Below are positions 1-7,505 of a stretch of 64,000 nucleotides of DNA, in pieces. Both the position numbers and the translations under genes were made by a program. The stretch lies in the NCBI GenBank assembly GCA_900546365.1, contig URCF01000004.1, positions 62,001 through 126,000 on the forward strand, read 5' to 3'. Source of the stretch: an uncultured Porphyromonadaceae bacterium. GTDB lineage: Bacteria; Bacteroidota; Bacteroidia; Bacteroidales; Muribaculaceae. The notes beneath the pieces are model-generated. The model made no database searches, was not told where the DNA came from, and was given only the letters and a program-made list of their open reading frames with translations. The stretch's first letter is position 1, and every line of letters begins with the position of its first letter.

Positions 1-1272
1 TAGCATCATTGTTCGCAGACCTATTCTTGCATCATAGTCACCATTATTAGAAGATTTTTGTGTCTTAACTACAAATTCTGATGGTGTGACAGTCGTTCCT
101 GCAATCGTAATTGGAATATTGGGAATATAGTAGCAATCTTCTATTTGAAAACCACCAACACCGGCAGTGCGAATGGTGTCTTGCCGACCGTTTTGCTCAA
201 TATAATCCTTGTTAGAATCATAAAAATATTCACTTGCCGACCCGAAGGCCGCATCACCGGAGTCCAGGCACATCATCATAGGTGTGCCCAGAACATATCC
301 TTTGGTAAGTAAATTCATAGTTGGTGAAAAGCACATATTGGCAACAGCATTACTTCTTACCGGCGCAACAGTGGGGATTGTGATTTGATGATTGACAAAA
401 TCAATCGTCAAGTCTTTAAGTTGAAGCATTAAATCACTGCCGACAACGATATTGAAAGCATCGATGTATTGGTCGGCTTCGCTATTGTTTGAAGACAGCG
501 AAATCACGGTGAAAGGCACATCGCAAACAGTTATGTTTCCTAACTTTATTTTTTTTGCAATAGCTATGTATCCCTCTTTCTCACGGACACCCATTACGCT
601 GACCCGGGTCTTTTCCAAAGGTATGAGATTGTATTTTTCCGCCATTTCGGGAGAAATTAAATTTGTTCCAGCTCCCGTATCAAATGTAATGTCGGCAATA
701 CAACCATTTATATAACTATCGTTAAGATGCATCAGTACAGACCCTTTATCTTTTGGCCCTACGGGAATTATAGTAAAAGGAATATAACCGATATTTTCGT
801 TATCAAATTGTATTTGATAAGGCTTATATGCAGAAAGGGCTTCATACCGGTTGGCTTGTGATATGAAATTTGAAATAGTAATGGAGTCCAAATATTGTTT
901 GGAGGCATCCAATACTGAACGCATAATTTCAACAGCCTTATCGTTTTGACCTATCCTGCTCAGATCCATGCCGAACATAAAGGTTGACGAAATCAAATTG
1001 TTCAAATCAAGATAGGCAGATTGGGTATTAAACAATTCCTGAAAAGCAGGTACTGACACATCCGGTCGGTTAAGACGGTTTCCAAGCAGGCAACGGGAGT
1101 AGATTTCAAGGAAAGGGTGAATTGAGTCTTTGGGAGTGCTGGAATATAAAGAGTCAAGGGTAAACCAATCGGACATATTCATGGCATAGCCGATTTTCTC
1201 GTCTATTGACTGTGTATAAGCAGGCACCGAAAAAAGGCAAACAAGAATAGTGCTGAATACTTTTCGTAACAT
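1..1272 (-). CDS. Exported retropepsin-like aspartyl protease-family protein (partial, cut by window edge)
   Basis: An open frame of 424 codons runs from an ATG at 1272 to the window edge without a stop, so the C-terminus is missing. Residues 1-21 form a signal peptide ending AYTQ, so the protein is exported. Residues 25-160 look helical and repeat-like. Two aspartyl-protease-like half-sites follow: DTGAGTNLIS with Asp198 and CLDSGDAAFGS with Asp337, each with the D-[ST]-G signature of the retropepsin-like fold. A clan AA fold with two such lobes is known in Bacteroidetes exported proteins. The first site is canonical; the second reads DSGD, so activity at that lobe is uncertain. The small exported gene downstream on this strand has its own start and lies upstream in transcription order. 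Family call is good; substrate unknown. Confidence 0.75.
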   Translation of the reverse strand, partial: MLRKVFSTILVCLFSVPAYTQSIDEKIGYAMNMSDWFTLDSLYSSTPKDSIHPFLEIYSRCLLGNRLNRPDVSVPAFQELFNTQSAYLDLNNLISSTFMFGMDLSRIGQNDKAVEIMRSVLDASKQYLDSITISNFISQANRYEALSAYKPYQIQFDNENIGYIPFTIIPVGPKDKGSVLMHLNDSYINGCIADITFDTGAGTNLISPEMAEKYNLIPLEKTRVSVMGVREKEGYIAIAKKIKLGNITVCDVPFTVISLSSNNSEADQYIDAFNIVVGSDLMLQLKDLTIDFVNHQITIPTVAPVRSNAVANMCFSPTMNLLTKGYVLGTPMMMCLDSGDAAFGSASEYFYDSNKDYIEQNGRQDTIRTAGVGGFQIEDCYYIPNIPITIAGTTVTPSEFVVKTQKSSNNGDYDARIGLRTMML

Positions 1273-1303
1273 GGTAGTGATGTTTGAATTAAAGACAGCT
1301 GTC

Positions 1304-1747
1304 TTATTTACGTTTAATATAGCTTTTGCCTTCGGCTTCCGTACCGACTGGAAAAACATCCAAGAAATGAAGTTTTCCGTCAATGTTGACTGCTTGCACT
1401 ACAATCCAAGTATATTCGCTTTCCGGCGCCCATTTGTATTTAACCATATAGCCGTTCTCTGACCCCAACGGCTGAACCATGAGTGATTCGATGCCGTATT
1501 TAGAAACATCTTGCGCATGAATCATCGCGTCGGCATCATATTGGGCTGTGTATTCAGCGACTTTGGCGATAAGTTCCGGCGACATGTGATTTTTCATCAA
1601 CTCCACATTTGCATTCTCATTATTTTCAAGGTTTTGCATATACGCTACATAGAAATCCTTGATTTGAGCTTCGCACTGGGCGTATGTGTTGAGTGCGAAC
1701 ATTGAGATAATTGCTACGACAAGCAGTCGGAATATTTTATTTGCCAT
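1304..1747 (-). CDS. Small exported protein, NTF2-like/DUF3828-like
   Basis: The 147-residue product begins with a signal peptide (about residues 1-23, cleavage likely after TYA, leaving QCEAQ). The mature part starts with a helix containing FYVAYMQN, followed by a segment on AQDVSKYG and a C-terminal beta-rich part (YMVKYKW, TWIVVQAV, LHFLDVFPVG). That helix-plus-curved-sheet order is typical of exported NTF2-like proteins of the DUF3828 type that are common in Bacteroidales. No catalytic residues are obvious. It lies 31 bases upstream of the aspartyl-protease-like gene on the same strand, so co-transcription is plausible. Function unknown; the family assignment is from pattern recognition only. 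Confidence 0.6.
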   Translation of the reverse strand: MANKIFRLLVVAIISMFALNTYAQCEAQIKDFYVAYMQNLENNENANVELMKNHMSPELIAKVAEYTAQYDADAMIHAQDVSKYGIESLMVQPLGSENGYMVKYKWAPESEYTWIVVQAVNIDGKLHFLDVFPVGTEAEGKSYIKRK

Positions 1748-1894
1748 AGTTATTGATTGATGATTAGACTGTAAATTAAATGAAATTCAGTTATAACATT
1801 CAACAAATGTTGGGAAAGGCTCTCAAAGGATGCTACCTGAAGTGCTGTACTGGGGAGACTTGGATTTGCGTAGGATAAGCATGAAGAGAGGCTG

Positions 1895-3394
1895 TTATTT
1901 AGGCGATTGCCAGAATTTATAATAATCAGTGGTGATTATTTGCGAACCTGAATAGTTTGACTGCTCAGGAGATAGTGTTACATAAACAGACTGTAACGTA
2001 TCACCCTCCGGCGCTTGCCTGTTGTCTGTTATGGCAGTGATGTAATAAAGATTTTTTGCCATATAATAATCAAGGTACTCTTCCTTGGTTTGAGGTTCTT
2101 CGTGATTCCAGTTGGCATCTTCATTCAATATCAATGGTTCATTATCCATCAGATGCTGTCTAACCTCGCCGGGGTGAAGCATCACCCCGTTTTTATCAGA
2201 AACAAAAGCCGCAAAAGTCGGATCAGCCCACACCCATTTGTCAAGCGATTCCGACCATGCCACACAAATCACATGACAATCAGTGTCGGTGTCATAATCT
2301 TTCGACTGACAAGTGAGATAGCGTGCCGGAATCCCCTCTGCAAGTAATGCTTCTGTAAGCATTATTGCCATCATGCGGCAGTTGACGCCACGGTTGTAAC
2401 GTTTGCAGGAGTCAACAAGATTTGCCAATGTTTTCGGACCGGATGGATTATAAGAGCTTCCATCATGGCGCACCACATCATGAACCCAATAGGTCAGATT
2501 CTTGATTTTAGAAATATCATCTCCATTGCCGGCAATACTGTCGAGGTTAAACCGCCGGCGTGTTTTAGCAAGTGCTGATTGGGTTGCCGGTTGATATGTG
2601 AATTTAATTGCTGCAGTATCAGTTTCGTAAGCCGGCGAATGTTGTAAAATCTCAAGTTTAGTCCAGAATGCCGGATTCTCTTTTGCCTTTCTATATGCTC
2701 GAACATAAGCCGAGGTATCCACCCCCATTTGCGTTGCCAAATCTTCAAATTGAGAATTAAACCAAATGAATCGACCTGCATATCTCGTGTCGCACTCAGA
2801 TTGGGCGAGAGCGTCAGTGACTTGTGAGAACTGACGAGTAAATGCGGCGATATATTCGGGATTATTTGCAACGACAGCGGCCGGAGTCGCGGTTATCATT
2901 TCGCTATTGCGATTGTAAAGCATAGCAAAATCTCCCGTATAGCCTTTGAACTTTGGAGAGTCAAGAGAGTCAGGGTCACACATCTCCGAATATGTTATCA
3001 GCCCGTTTATTTCAAATGTTTCAAATTCCGGGCAACGAACCACAGCAGTGCTTCCATTGATTAAAAAAGTATTGCCGTTCATCACAATACGTTTGAGTTT
3101 TGGCAAGTCGCAATATTGGGCACCACCGATATTTAAGTTATCTCCATTGAATATAACCTCTTCTAATTTTTGTAACCCTTTGAACGTTACACCGGGGAGA
3201 AAATCTATGCCTTGAAAAGTAATTTTTCTTAAATTGTCAAATCCTTTACCCTCAAACGATGAAGATATAGTGTGACACTTTGGTATGATAAGTTCCTCAG
3301 CTGTTTTGTCGAGCGAATCAACCTCGACAATTTGAGCTGTCAATCCAACTGCGTAAATAATACAAAGCGATGTTATCAATATTACTTTTTTCAT
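1895..3394 (-). CDS. Exported transglutaminase-like protein with leucine-rich N-terminal part
   Basis: The product has about 499 residues from the ATG at 3394 (MKKVIL); two in-frame ATGs at 3400 and 3406 would add only four residues. A signal peptide ends near GLTAQ. Residues 35-150 contain short repeated strand-turn units (FDNLRKITFQG, LQKLEEVIFNG, LPKLKRIVMNG) like a BspA/LRR_5-type solenoid. The C-terminal half holds a transglutaminase-like core: Cys in GVNCRMMAIML (about residue 339), His in DTDCHVICVAW (about 374) and Asp in WVWADPTF (about 391), the Cys-His-Asp triad. Members of this superfamily in Bacteroidetes often act as peptidases, so crosslinking should not be assumed. It stands alone, with gaps on both sides. 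Confidence 0.72.
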   Translation of the reverse strand: MKKVILITSLCIIYAVGLTAQIVEVDSLDKTAEELIIPKCHTISSSFEGKGFDNLRKITFQGIDFLPGVTFKGLQKLEEVIFNGDNLNIGGAQYCDLPKLKRIVMNGNTFLINGSTAVVRCPEFETFEINGLITYSEMCDPDSLDSPKFKGYTGDFAMLYNRNSEMITATPAAVVANNPEYIAAFTRQFSQVTDALAQSECDTRYAGRFIWFNSQFEDLATQMGVDTSAYVRAYRKAKENPAFWTKLEILQHSPAYETDTAAIKFTYQPATQSALAKTRRRFNLDSIAGNGDDISKIKNLTYWVHDVVRHDGSSYNPSGPKTLANLVDSCKRYNRGVNCRMMAIMLTEALLAEGIPARYLTCQSKDYDTDTDCHVICVAWSESLDKWVWADPTFAAFVSDKNGVMLHPGEVRQHLMDNEPLILNEDANWNHEEPQTKEEYLDYYMAKNLYYITAITDNRQAPEGDTLQSVYVTLSPEQSNYSGSQIITTDYYKFWQSPK

Positions 3395-3552
3395 ATTCAT
3401 TGTCATTGTGGTAATGAATGCAAATATAACGATTCATTTGTTTCTTTTTTTGATTTAGGCGATTATTTCGCGTAAGTTGTTCAAATTCCCATAAATGCCG
3501 GATATGAATGTTGGATATGAAGATGAGGAATTGAAGAATTTGATAAAATAAT

Positions 3553-3583
3553 TTTGGATAGTTGAATAAAATGTTTACCTTTG
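3553..3583 (+). promoter_or_regulatory. Promoter of tRNA-Ser
   Basis: A TTTG box at 3553-3556 and TACCTTTG at 3576-3583 are separated by 19 bases, matching the Bacteroidetes primary sigma factor -33/-7 consensus. The tRNA begins 25 bases downstream of the -7 box. Confidence 0.8.
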
Positions 3584-3608
3584 CACTCGCAAGTCACAAA
3601 AGACACAT

Positions 3609-3696
3609 GGAGTGGTGCTCGAGTGGCTGAAGAGGCACGCCTGGAAAGCGTGTAGTCGCCAAAAGCGGCTCGCGAGTTCGAATCTCGCCCACTCCG
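3609..3696 (+). tRNA. tRNA-Ser (anticodon GGA)
   Basis: The 88-base gene folds as a long-variable-arm tRNA. The acceptor strand GGAGTGG at 3609-3615 pairs with CCACTCC at 3689-3695, with G3696 as discriminator. The anticodon stem CACGC/GCGTG encloses loop CTGGAAA, giving anticodon GGA (3643-3645), which reads UCC and UCU. A variable arm of serine type follows, and the T arm GCGAG/CTCGC encloses TTCGAAT. No complete CCA is encoded. A consensus promoter lies upstream and a hairpin terminator directly downstream, so it is a single-gene transcript. Confidence 0.95.
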
Positions 3697-3701
3697 CAGT
3701 T

Positions 3702-3749
3702 AAAGCCCTGAAAATCAGAACAACGCAAACTGATTCTCAGGGCTTTTTC
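3702..3749 (+). terminator. Rho-independent terminator of tRNA-Ser
   Basis: AAAGCCCTGA near 3702-3711 pairs with TCAGGGCTTT near 3737-3746, and an inner ATCAG/CTGAT pair extends the stem. A run of T follows immediately. It begins six bases after the tRNA. Confidence 0.85.
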
Positions 3750-3769
3750 ATTCCCGTTAATGATTTTTG

Positions 3770-4027
3770 TATCTTTGCAAAGTTTGGATTATCTTTGCGG
3801 TTGAAAACCTTTCGGGGGCTTGTTGATTGTCAACCACTTCAGCCAATTGCAACCCCCAGGCATCAGCGACGGAATATTATTTTAACCGTCCATTTGCCTA
3901 CCTTAAAAGATATTTCGCATCTCATAAGATAGAAAAGGCTTGCCGCGACTGGTTAATGAAGATTGGAAAGCGGCGGCACAACTTTTCAACCTTAAACCCT
4001 TGACCGTTGCAGCGATTGAGGGTTTTT
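3770..4027 (+). ncRNA. Candidate small RNA, tandem unit 1
   Basis: This stretch has no convincing reading frame but has the layout of a transcript. Two -7-like boxes are present: TATCTTTG at 3770-3777, and TATCTTTG at 3790-3797, which has TTTG at 3766-3769 exactly 20 bases before it. A strong stem follows in which GGGGG at 3814-3818 pairs with CCCCC at 3853-3857, with TTG/CAA continuing it. A terminator-like hairpin plus T run ends at 4027. The start (TTTGCAA, then TTGGATTA) and the end (CTTAAACC, then ACCG and GCA, then a hairpin) match the next unit at 4319-4570, while the middles differ. A 15-codon frame starting at 3956 is the only small-peptide option I saw. RNA class unknown; a 6S-like or other housekeeping RNA is possible. 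Confidence 0.4.
3993..4027 (+). terminator. Terminator-like hairpin of tandem unit 1
   Basis: AAACCCT at 3994-4000 pairs with AGGGTTT at 4019-4025, and T continues to 4027. The 18-base loop is larger than ideal. Confidence 0.5.
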
Positions 4028-4035
4028 AATGTTAT

Positions 4036-4076
4036 TGAACTCATGCAATTTCATCGGGTTGCTATCCCCTTTGTTT
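4036..4076 (+). repeat. Direct repeat, copy 1 (downstream of unit 1)
   Basis: This 41-base stretch, beginning TGAACTC and ending CCCCTTTGTTT, recurs at 4575-4614 with only about four differences. In both places it begins a few bases after a terminator-like hairpin. It marks the downstream edge of a tandem duplication of about 300 bp. Confidence 0.8.
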
Positions 4077-4293
4077 TACATTACAAAGATACAGCAATCC
4101 TCAATAAAACAAACTGACAATAAGGATATTGCATTAAAACACAACTCAAAACAAGCTGCTGAACCGTGAAAATATTTAACAGAAAACACGATTATTTCAT
4201 AGTCTGAAACATGATTACACCACACAACGCGCATAGACGCACCACATAGTGAGCGAATGCAGCGGGACGACTCCTTGAAGCAAAAAAACAATT

Positions 4294-4326
4294 TTTGGCA
4301 TCTTTGAAAATCTTTTGCTACATTTG
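4294..4326 (+). promoter_or_regulatory. Promoter of tandem unit 2
   Basis: TTTG at 4294-4297 and TACATTTG at 4319-4326 are 21 bases apart, a good Bacteroidetes -33/-7 pair. No open frame lies downstream before the terminator at 4538, which supports a non-coding transcript. Confidence 0.55.
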
Positions 4327-4570
4327 CAACGTTGGATTAAAAAAGCCCTCAAAGGCGCGGACAGTTAAGCCGCCTTAAAGTCCCTGACTACCTTTGCGGA
4401 GTTATCGTTTAATGCTCAGTAGCACAAACTTAAACCAACTGAAACTAACGCTAAATACTTCTATTAGCATAGCTTAGGGCATTTGGCACAACGCATCGGG
4501 ATATACTCAAAACTGAGTGCCTTTTGTCTTAAACCTTAACCCAAACCGCGGCAACGGTTTGGGTTTTATT
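4327..4570 (+). ncRNA. Candidate small RNA, tandem unit 2
   Basis: A predicted transcript of about 240 bases runs from the promoter at 4294-4326 to a strong terminator. Near its 5' end AAGGCG and CGCCTT form a hairpin. Further along, GCTAA and TTAGC form another, and CTCAGT near 4414 can pair with ACTGAG near 4511, a long-range closing pair. A second -7-like TACCTTTG at 4389-4396 could give a shorter RNA of about 170 bases. No convincing protein frame is present. The start and end resemble unit 1, so the two are probably duplicates with diverged middles. Identity unknown; comparison with the Bacteroidales 6S-type RNAs would be the first test. Confidence 0.45.
4538..4570 (+). terminator. Rho-independent terminator of tandem unit 2
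   Basis: AACCCAAACCG at 4538-4548 pairs perfectly with CGGTTTGGGTT at 4555-4565, with a six-base loop and a T-rich tail. Confidence 0.85.
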
Positions 4571-4574
4571 TTAA

Positions 4575-4614
4575 TGAACTCTTGCAATTTCATCGGGCTG
4601 CTTCCCCTTTGTTT
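4575..4614 (+). repeat. Direct repeat, copy 2 (downstream of unit 2)
   Basis: This is the second copy of the 41-base stretch at 4036-4076, again just after a terminator hairpin, with about four differences including one missing base. Confidence 0.8.
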
Positions 4615-4667
4615 GTATTCTTCTCAGTGAGTTCACGATTTTTGGCAACGAGAGAAGAATTGCTGCC

Positions 4668-4808
4668 TTACAGGGATTCATTGTCGGAGAGCAACCGCTC
4701 ATTCGAGCCAGTCAGTCTTGCGTTCTCCTGAAGCATTCGGGAGTTGTAGCCCTCAATCAAGGTCTTTTTGCCTTTCAATGCATATTCCGCCAGGGGCGTG
4801 CAGGTGTG
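4668..4808 (-). pseudogene. Possible gene remnant, coiled-coil-like
   Basis: Reading the minus strand from a stop at 4809-4811 to a stop at 4668-4670 gives 47 open codons that look protein-like: ...YALKGKKTLIEGYNSRML... then QENARLTGSNERLL. The heptad-like spacing of Leu and the charged residues suggest a coiled coil from the C-terminal end of a longer protein. No start codon precedes it in frame. An open run of this length can arise by chance, so this is tentative. It lies between the tandem RNA units and engB, in the only clearly disturbed stretch of the window's left part. Confidence 0.3.
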
Positions 4809-4818
4809 TTAAAGGGTG

Positions 4819-5427
4819 TTACATCTCCTGGAGCGGCAATTTGTTGAGCTGGTCAATATAGTCAAGAATCTCATCGCGGCCGGTGCCGTTCTGCGACGAT
4901 GTTACAAATACCGGGGGGAGTTCCTCCCAAGTTTCAAGCAGTTTGGCGCAGTAGTCAGCAACGTGTTTCTTTGCAGCTTCCTTGCCCATCTTATCGGTTT
5001 TTGTAAACACGATGCTGAAAGGAATAGAGTTTTCGCCAAGCCACTCAATAAATTCCATATCGATTTTTTGCGGTTCGTGGCGTGAGTCAACGAGCACAAA
5101 AAGATTGGTCATCTGCGCACGGTTGAGGATATAGTTCTCAATTATCTGCTGCAGCTGGTCTCTGCTGTCTTTTCCCCTGCGGGCAAACCCATAGCCGGGA
5201 AGATCAACGATATACCAATCATCGTTGACAAGGAAATGGTTGATAAGCATAGTTTTGCCCGGAGTAGCGGAGGTCATCGCCAACCCTTTGCGGCCGGTGA
5301 GCATATTGATAAGAGAGGATTTTCCTACATTTGAACGGCCAATGAACGCGTATTCGTGGCGGTTGTCGCCGGGACATTTCCGGACATCGGAGTTGCTTAT
5401 GACGAAGCGGGCGGAATTAACTATCAT
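4819..5427 (-). CDS. engB: Ribosome biogenesis GTP-binding protein EngB/YsxC/YihA
   Basis: The 202-residue TRAFAC-class GTPase acts in late assembly of the large ribosomal subunit in the cytoplasm. The G1 motif GRSNVGKS is at residues 30-37, a Thr-rich G2 region (SATPGKT) follows, G3 DLPG is at 75-78, G4 TKTD at 142-145 and a G5-like TSS near 175. The order and length fit the family. It is the last gene of a minus-strand series (TPR protein, dcp, engB), starting 29 bases after the end of dcp. The ATG at 5427 is the natural start, since strand-order upstream sequence is the dcp stop region. Confidence 0.95.
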   Translation of the reverse strand: MIVNSARFVISNSDVRKCPGDNRHEYAFIGRSNVGKSSLINMLTGRKGLAMTSATPGKTMLINHFLVNDDWYIVDLPGYGFARRGKDSRDQLQQIIENYILNRAQMTNLFVLVDSRHEPQKIDMEFIEWLGENSIPFSIVFTKTDKMGKEAAKKHVADYCAKLLETWEELPPVFVTSSQNGTGRDEILDYIDQLNKLPLQEM

Positions 5428-5455
5428 GATGATTAATTATTGATTTTACGAGTTA

Positions 5456-7504
5456 TCAGATGATGCCATCGCGCTTGAGAAGAGCGTCGATGGAGGGTTC
5501 TCCCTTTCTAAAACGCTTATAAAGCAGATCGGGATTTTCAGTGCCACCTTTTTCAAGAATTTCGCGGCGAAACCGCATGGCGGTATCCTTGTTGAACACA
5601 CCCTCGCGCTCAAACACACTGAAAGCATCGGCATCAAGCACTTCGGCCCATTTATAGCTGTAGTATCCGGCGGCATACCCTCCTGAGAATATATGACTGA
5701 ACTGTGGCGACACCATGCAATGCTCTATGGGCTTGAAGATTTCCACAGAGGATGTGGCACCATGCTCAAACGATTCCACATCGCTCTGCGGTCCGGTGAT
5801 TGTATGCCAACCCATATCGAGCATTCCGAAATAGAGCTGTCGCATGCAGGCGTAAGCGGCACCAAACTGCATAGACGCAATCAGTCCGTCCATAAGATTC
5901 TGGGGCAACGGCTCGCCTGTGATGTAATGCCTGGCAAATGTGTCGATGAATTCCTTTGAACTGAGGAAATTTTCATTGAATTGAGAGGGAAGTTCCACAA
6001 AATCGCGATACACATTTGTGCCGCTGAGCGATTTGTAGTTCACACGGCTGAGCAACCCATGCAGCGCGTGGCCAAACTCATGGAGCAATGTCCTCACCTC
6101 ATCAGCGGTGAGCAAGCTCGGCTTGGTGGCGGTGGGTTTGGTGAAGTTCATCACGATAGATATGATGGGGCGCACATCTGTGCCATCGGGCAGATGCTGC
6201 TGCTCGCGCACATCTGTCATCCATGCCCCCGGCTGCTTTCCTTGTCGAGGGAAGAAATCGGCATAGAGCACTCCGAGCAGACTGCTGTCGGCATCGTACA
6301 CCTCGTAGGCCACAACATCCTCATGGTATCGCTCGATTTGAGTGGACGGACGGAAAGAGAGACCATACAGGCGGGTAGCAAGACCAAACACACCTTTCAC
6401 CACATTCTCAAGTTTGAAATAAGGGCGCAGCATCTCGGGGTCAAATCCGTATTGGTGCTGGCGAAGCTTGTTGGAATAGTAAGAATAGTTCCATGGAGTA
6501 ATCTCAACCTCATGACCCTCTGTCTGAGAAGCGAACTCCGCTATGGCACGTATCTCCTTGCGCATCGGCTCACGGTAGGCTTCCGCAAGCCGCGTGAGCA
6601 GCTTATATACATTCTCCGCGCTCGCGGCCATGGTGTTCTCGAGCGATAGGTCGGCATAGCAATCCCGGCCAAGAAGGTTGGCCATCTGCAGACGAAGTTC
6701 GGCAATCCGCTTCAGTATGTCGAGATTGGAGAACTCGCCGGCAGTGTTTCTCCGTGTGTAGAGAAGATAGAGCCGCTTACGAAGGTCATCGCGGGCACTG
6801 TAACGCATGAAAGAGGTATATACAGGCTGGTCAAGAGTGAACAGGTATTCCCCTTCCCTACCCTCCTTGGATGCAGCAAGAGCGGCAGCTTCCACAGCGC
6901 TGTCGGGCAGCCCGGCGAGGTCGGAGGCAGAGAGAAACATCTTGTATTGCGGCAACTCCTTGACGATATTCTGCGAAAAGCGGGTGGTGAGTTCGCTAAG
7001 CTCGGCACGGATGGCCTTGTAGCGGTCGCGTGCCTCCCCTTCGAGGGTGGCACCGCTGCGCATGAACATATCGTAGGTATTCTTCAGGAGCATCGCATCT
7101 TCGGGCGTAAGCGAATCGGCATCGGTGTGGTCTTGCACATATTTCACCCGTTGCCACAACTGTTCGTTGAGCAGCACACTTGTGGAGTGCTCGCTGAGCA
7201 ATGCGGAAGCCTTGAGCGAAATCTCCATTTTCTCGTCATCGTTCATGGCCGAAAGCAAGGGGAAGAACACGCCGCATACGCGGCTGAGAATATCACCATC
7301 ACGCTCAAGCGCCACGATGGTGTTGTCCAATGTGGGCAGTTCCTGAGAGTTGACAATGCTGTTGATTATATCGTTACACTCCCTGATTCCGGCCTCGATG
7401 GCCGGCAGGTAGTGTTCATTTTTAATCTTTGAGTATGGCGGGGTGCCGAGGTGGGTGGTAAAAGGAGTAAGAAAGGGATTATTTTCAGGTGTCATACTAT
7501 TCAT
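5456..7504 (-). CDS. dcp: M3-family zinc peptidase, peptidyl-dipeptidase Dcp-like
   Basis: The 682-residue product is close to the length of E. coli Dcp. It is a cytoplasmic thimet-oligopeptidase-family enzyme that trims short peptides. The zinc site HEFGHALH is at residues 475-482 with Glu476 as the catalytic base, and a second metal-binding segment lies further downstream near FVELPSQFNE. The late motif with GGYAAGYYSYKWAE is typical of M3 peptidases. I start it at the ATG at 7504 (MNSMTPENN), one base past the stop of the upstream TPR gene; a longer form from 7531 would overlap that gene, and the ATG at 7495 is also possible. No signal peptide, which separates it from exported M3 relatives. 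Oligopeptidase A is the alternative name. Confidence 0.9.
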   Translation of the reverse strand: MNSMTPENNPFLTPFTTHLGTPPYSKIKNEHYLPAIEAGIRECNDIINSIVNSQELPTLDNTIVALERDGDILSRVCGVFFPLLSAMNDDEKMEISLKASALLSEHSTSVLLNEQLWQRVKYVQDHTDADSLTPEDAMLLKNTYDMFMRSGATLEGEARDRYKAIRAELSELTTRFSQNIVKELPQYKMFLSASDLAGLPDSAVEAAALAASKEGREGEYLFTLDQPVYTSFMRYSARDDLRKRLYLLYTRRNTAGEFSNLDILKRIAELRLQMANLLGRDCYADLSLENTMAASAENVYKLLTRLAEAYREPMRKEIRAIAEFASQTEGHEVEITPWNYSYYSNKLRQHQYGFDPEMLRPYFKLENVVKGVFGLATRLYGLSFRPSTQIERYHEDVVAYEVYDADSSLLGVLYADFFPRQGKQPGAWMTDVREQQHLPDGTDVRPIISIVMNFTKPTATKPSLLTADEVRTLLHEFGHALHGLLSRVNYKSLSGTNVYRDFVELPSQFNENFLSSKEFIDTFARHYITGEPLPQNLMDGLIASMQFGAAYACMRQLYFGMLDMGWHTITGPQSDVESFEHGATSSVEIFKPIEHCMVSPQFSHIFSGGYAAGYYSYKWAEVLDADAFSVFEREGVFNKDTAMRFRREILEKGGTENPDLLYKRFRKGEPSIDALLKRDGII

Positions 7505-7505
7505 T

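Noticed and set aside
3612..3932. A 106-codon frame overlapping tRNA-Ser and its terminator
   Set aside because: It covers a complete tRNA and a terminator hairpin and has no protein family likeness.
4076..4291. A 71-codon minus-strand frame between the tandem units
   Set aside because: Odd composition (rich in Cys and Phe), no family likeness, and it lies in AT-rich non-coding DNA.
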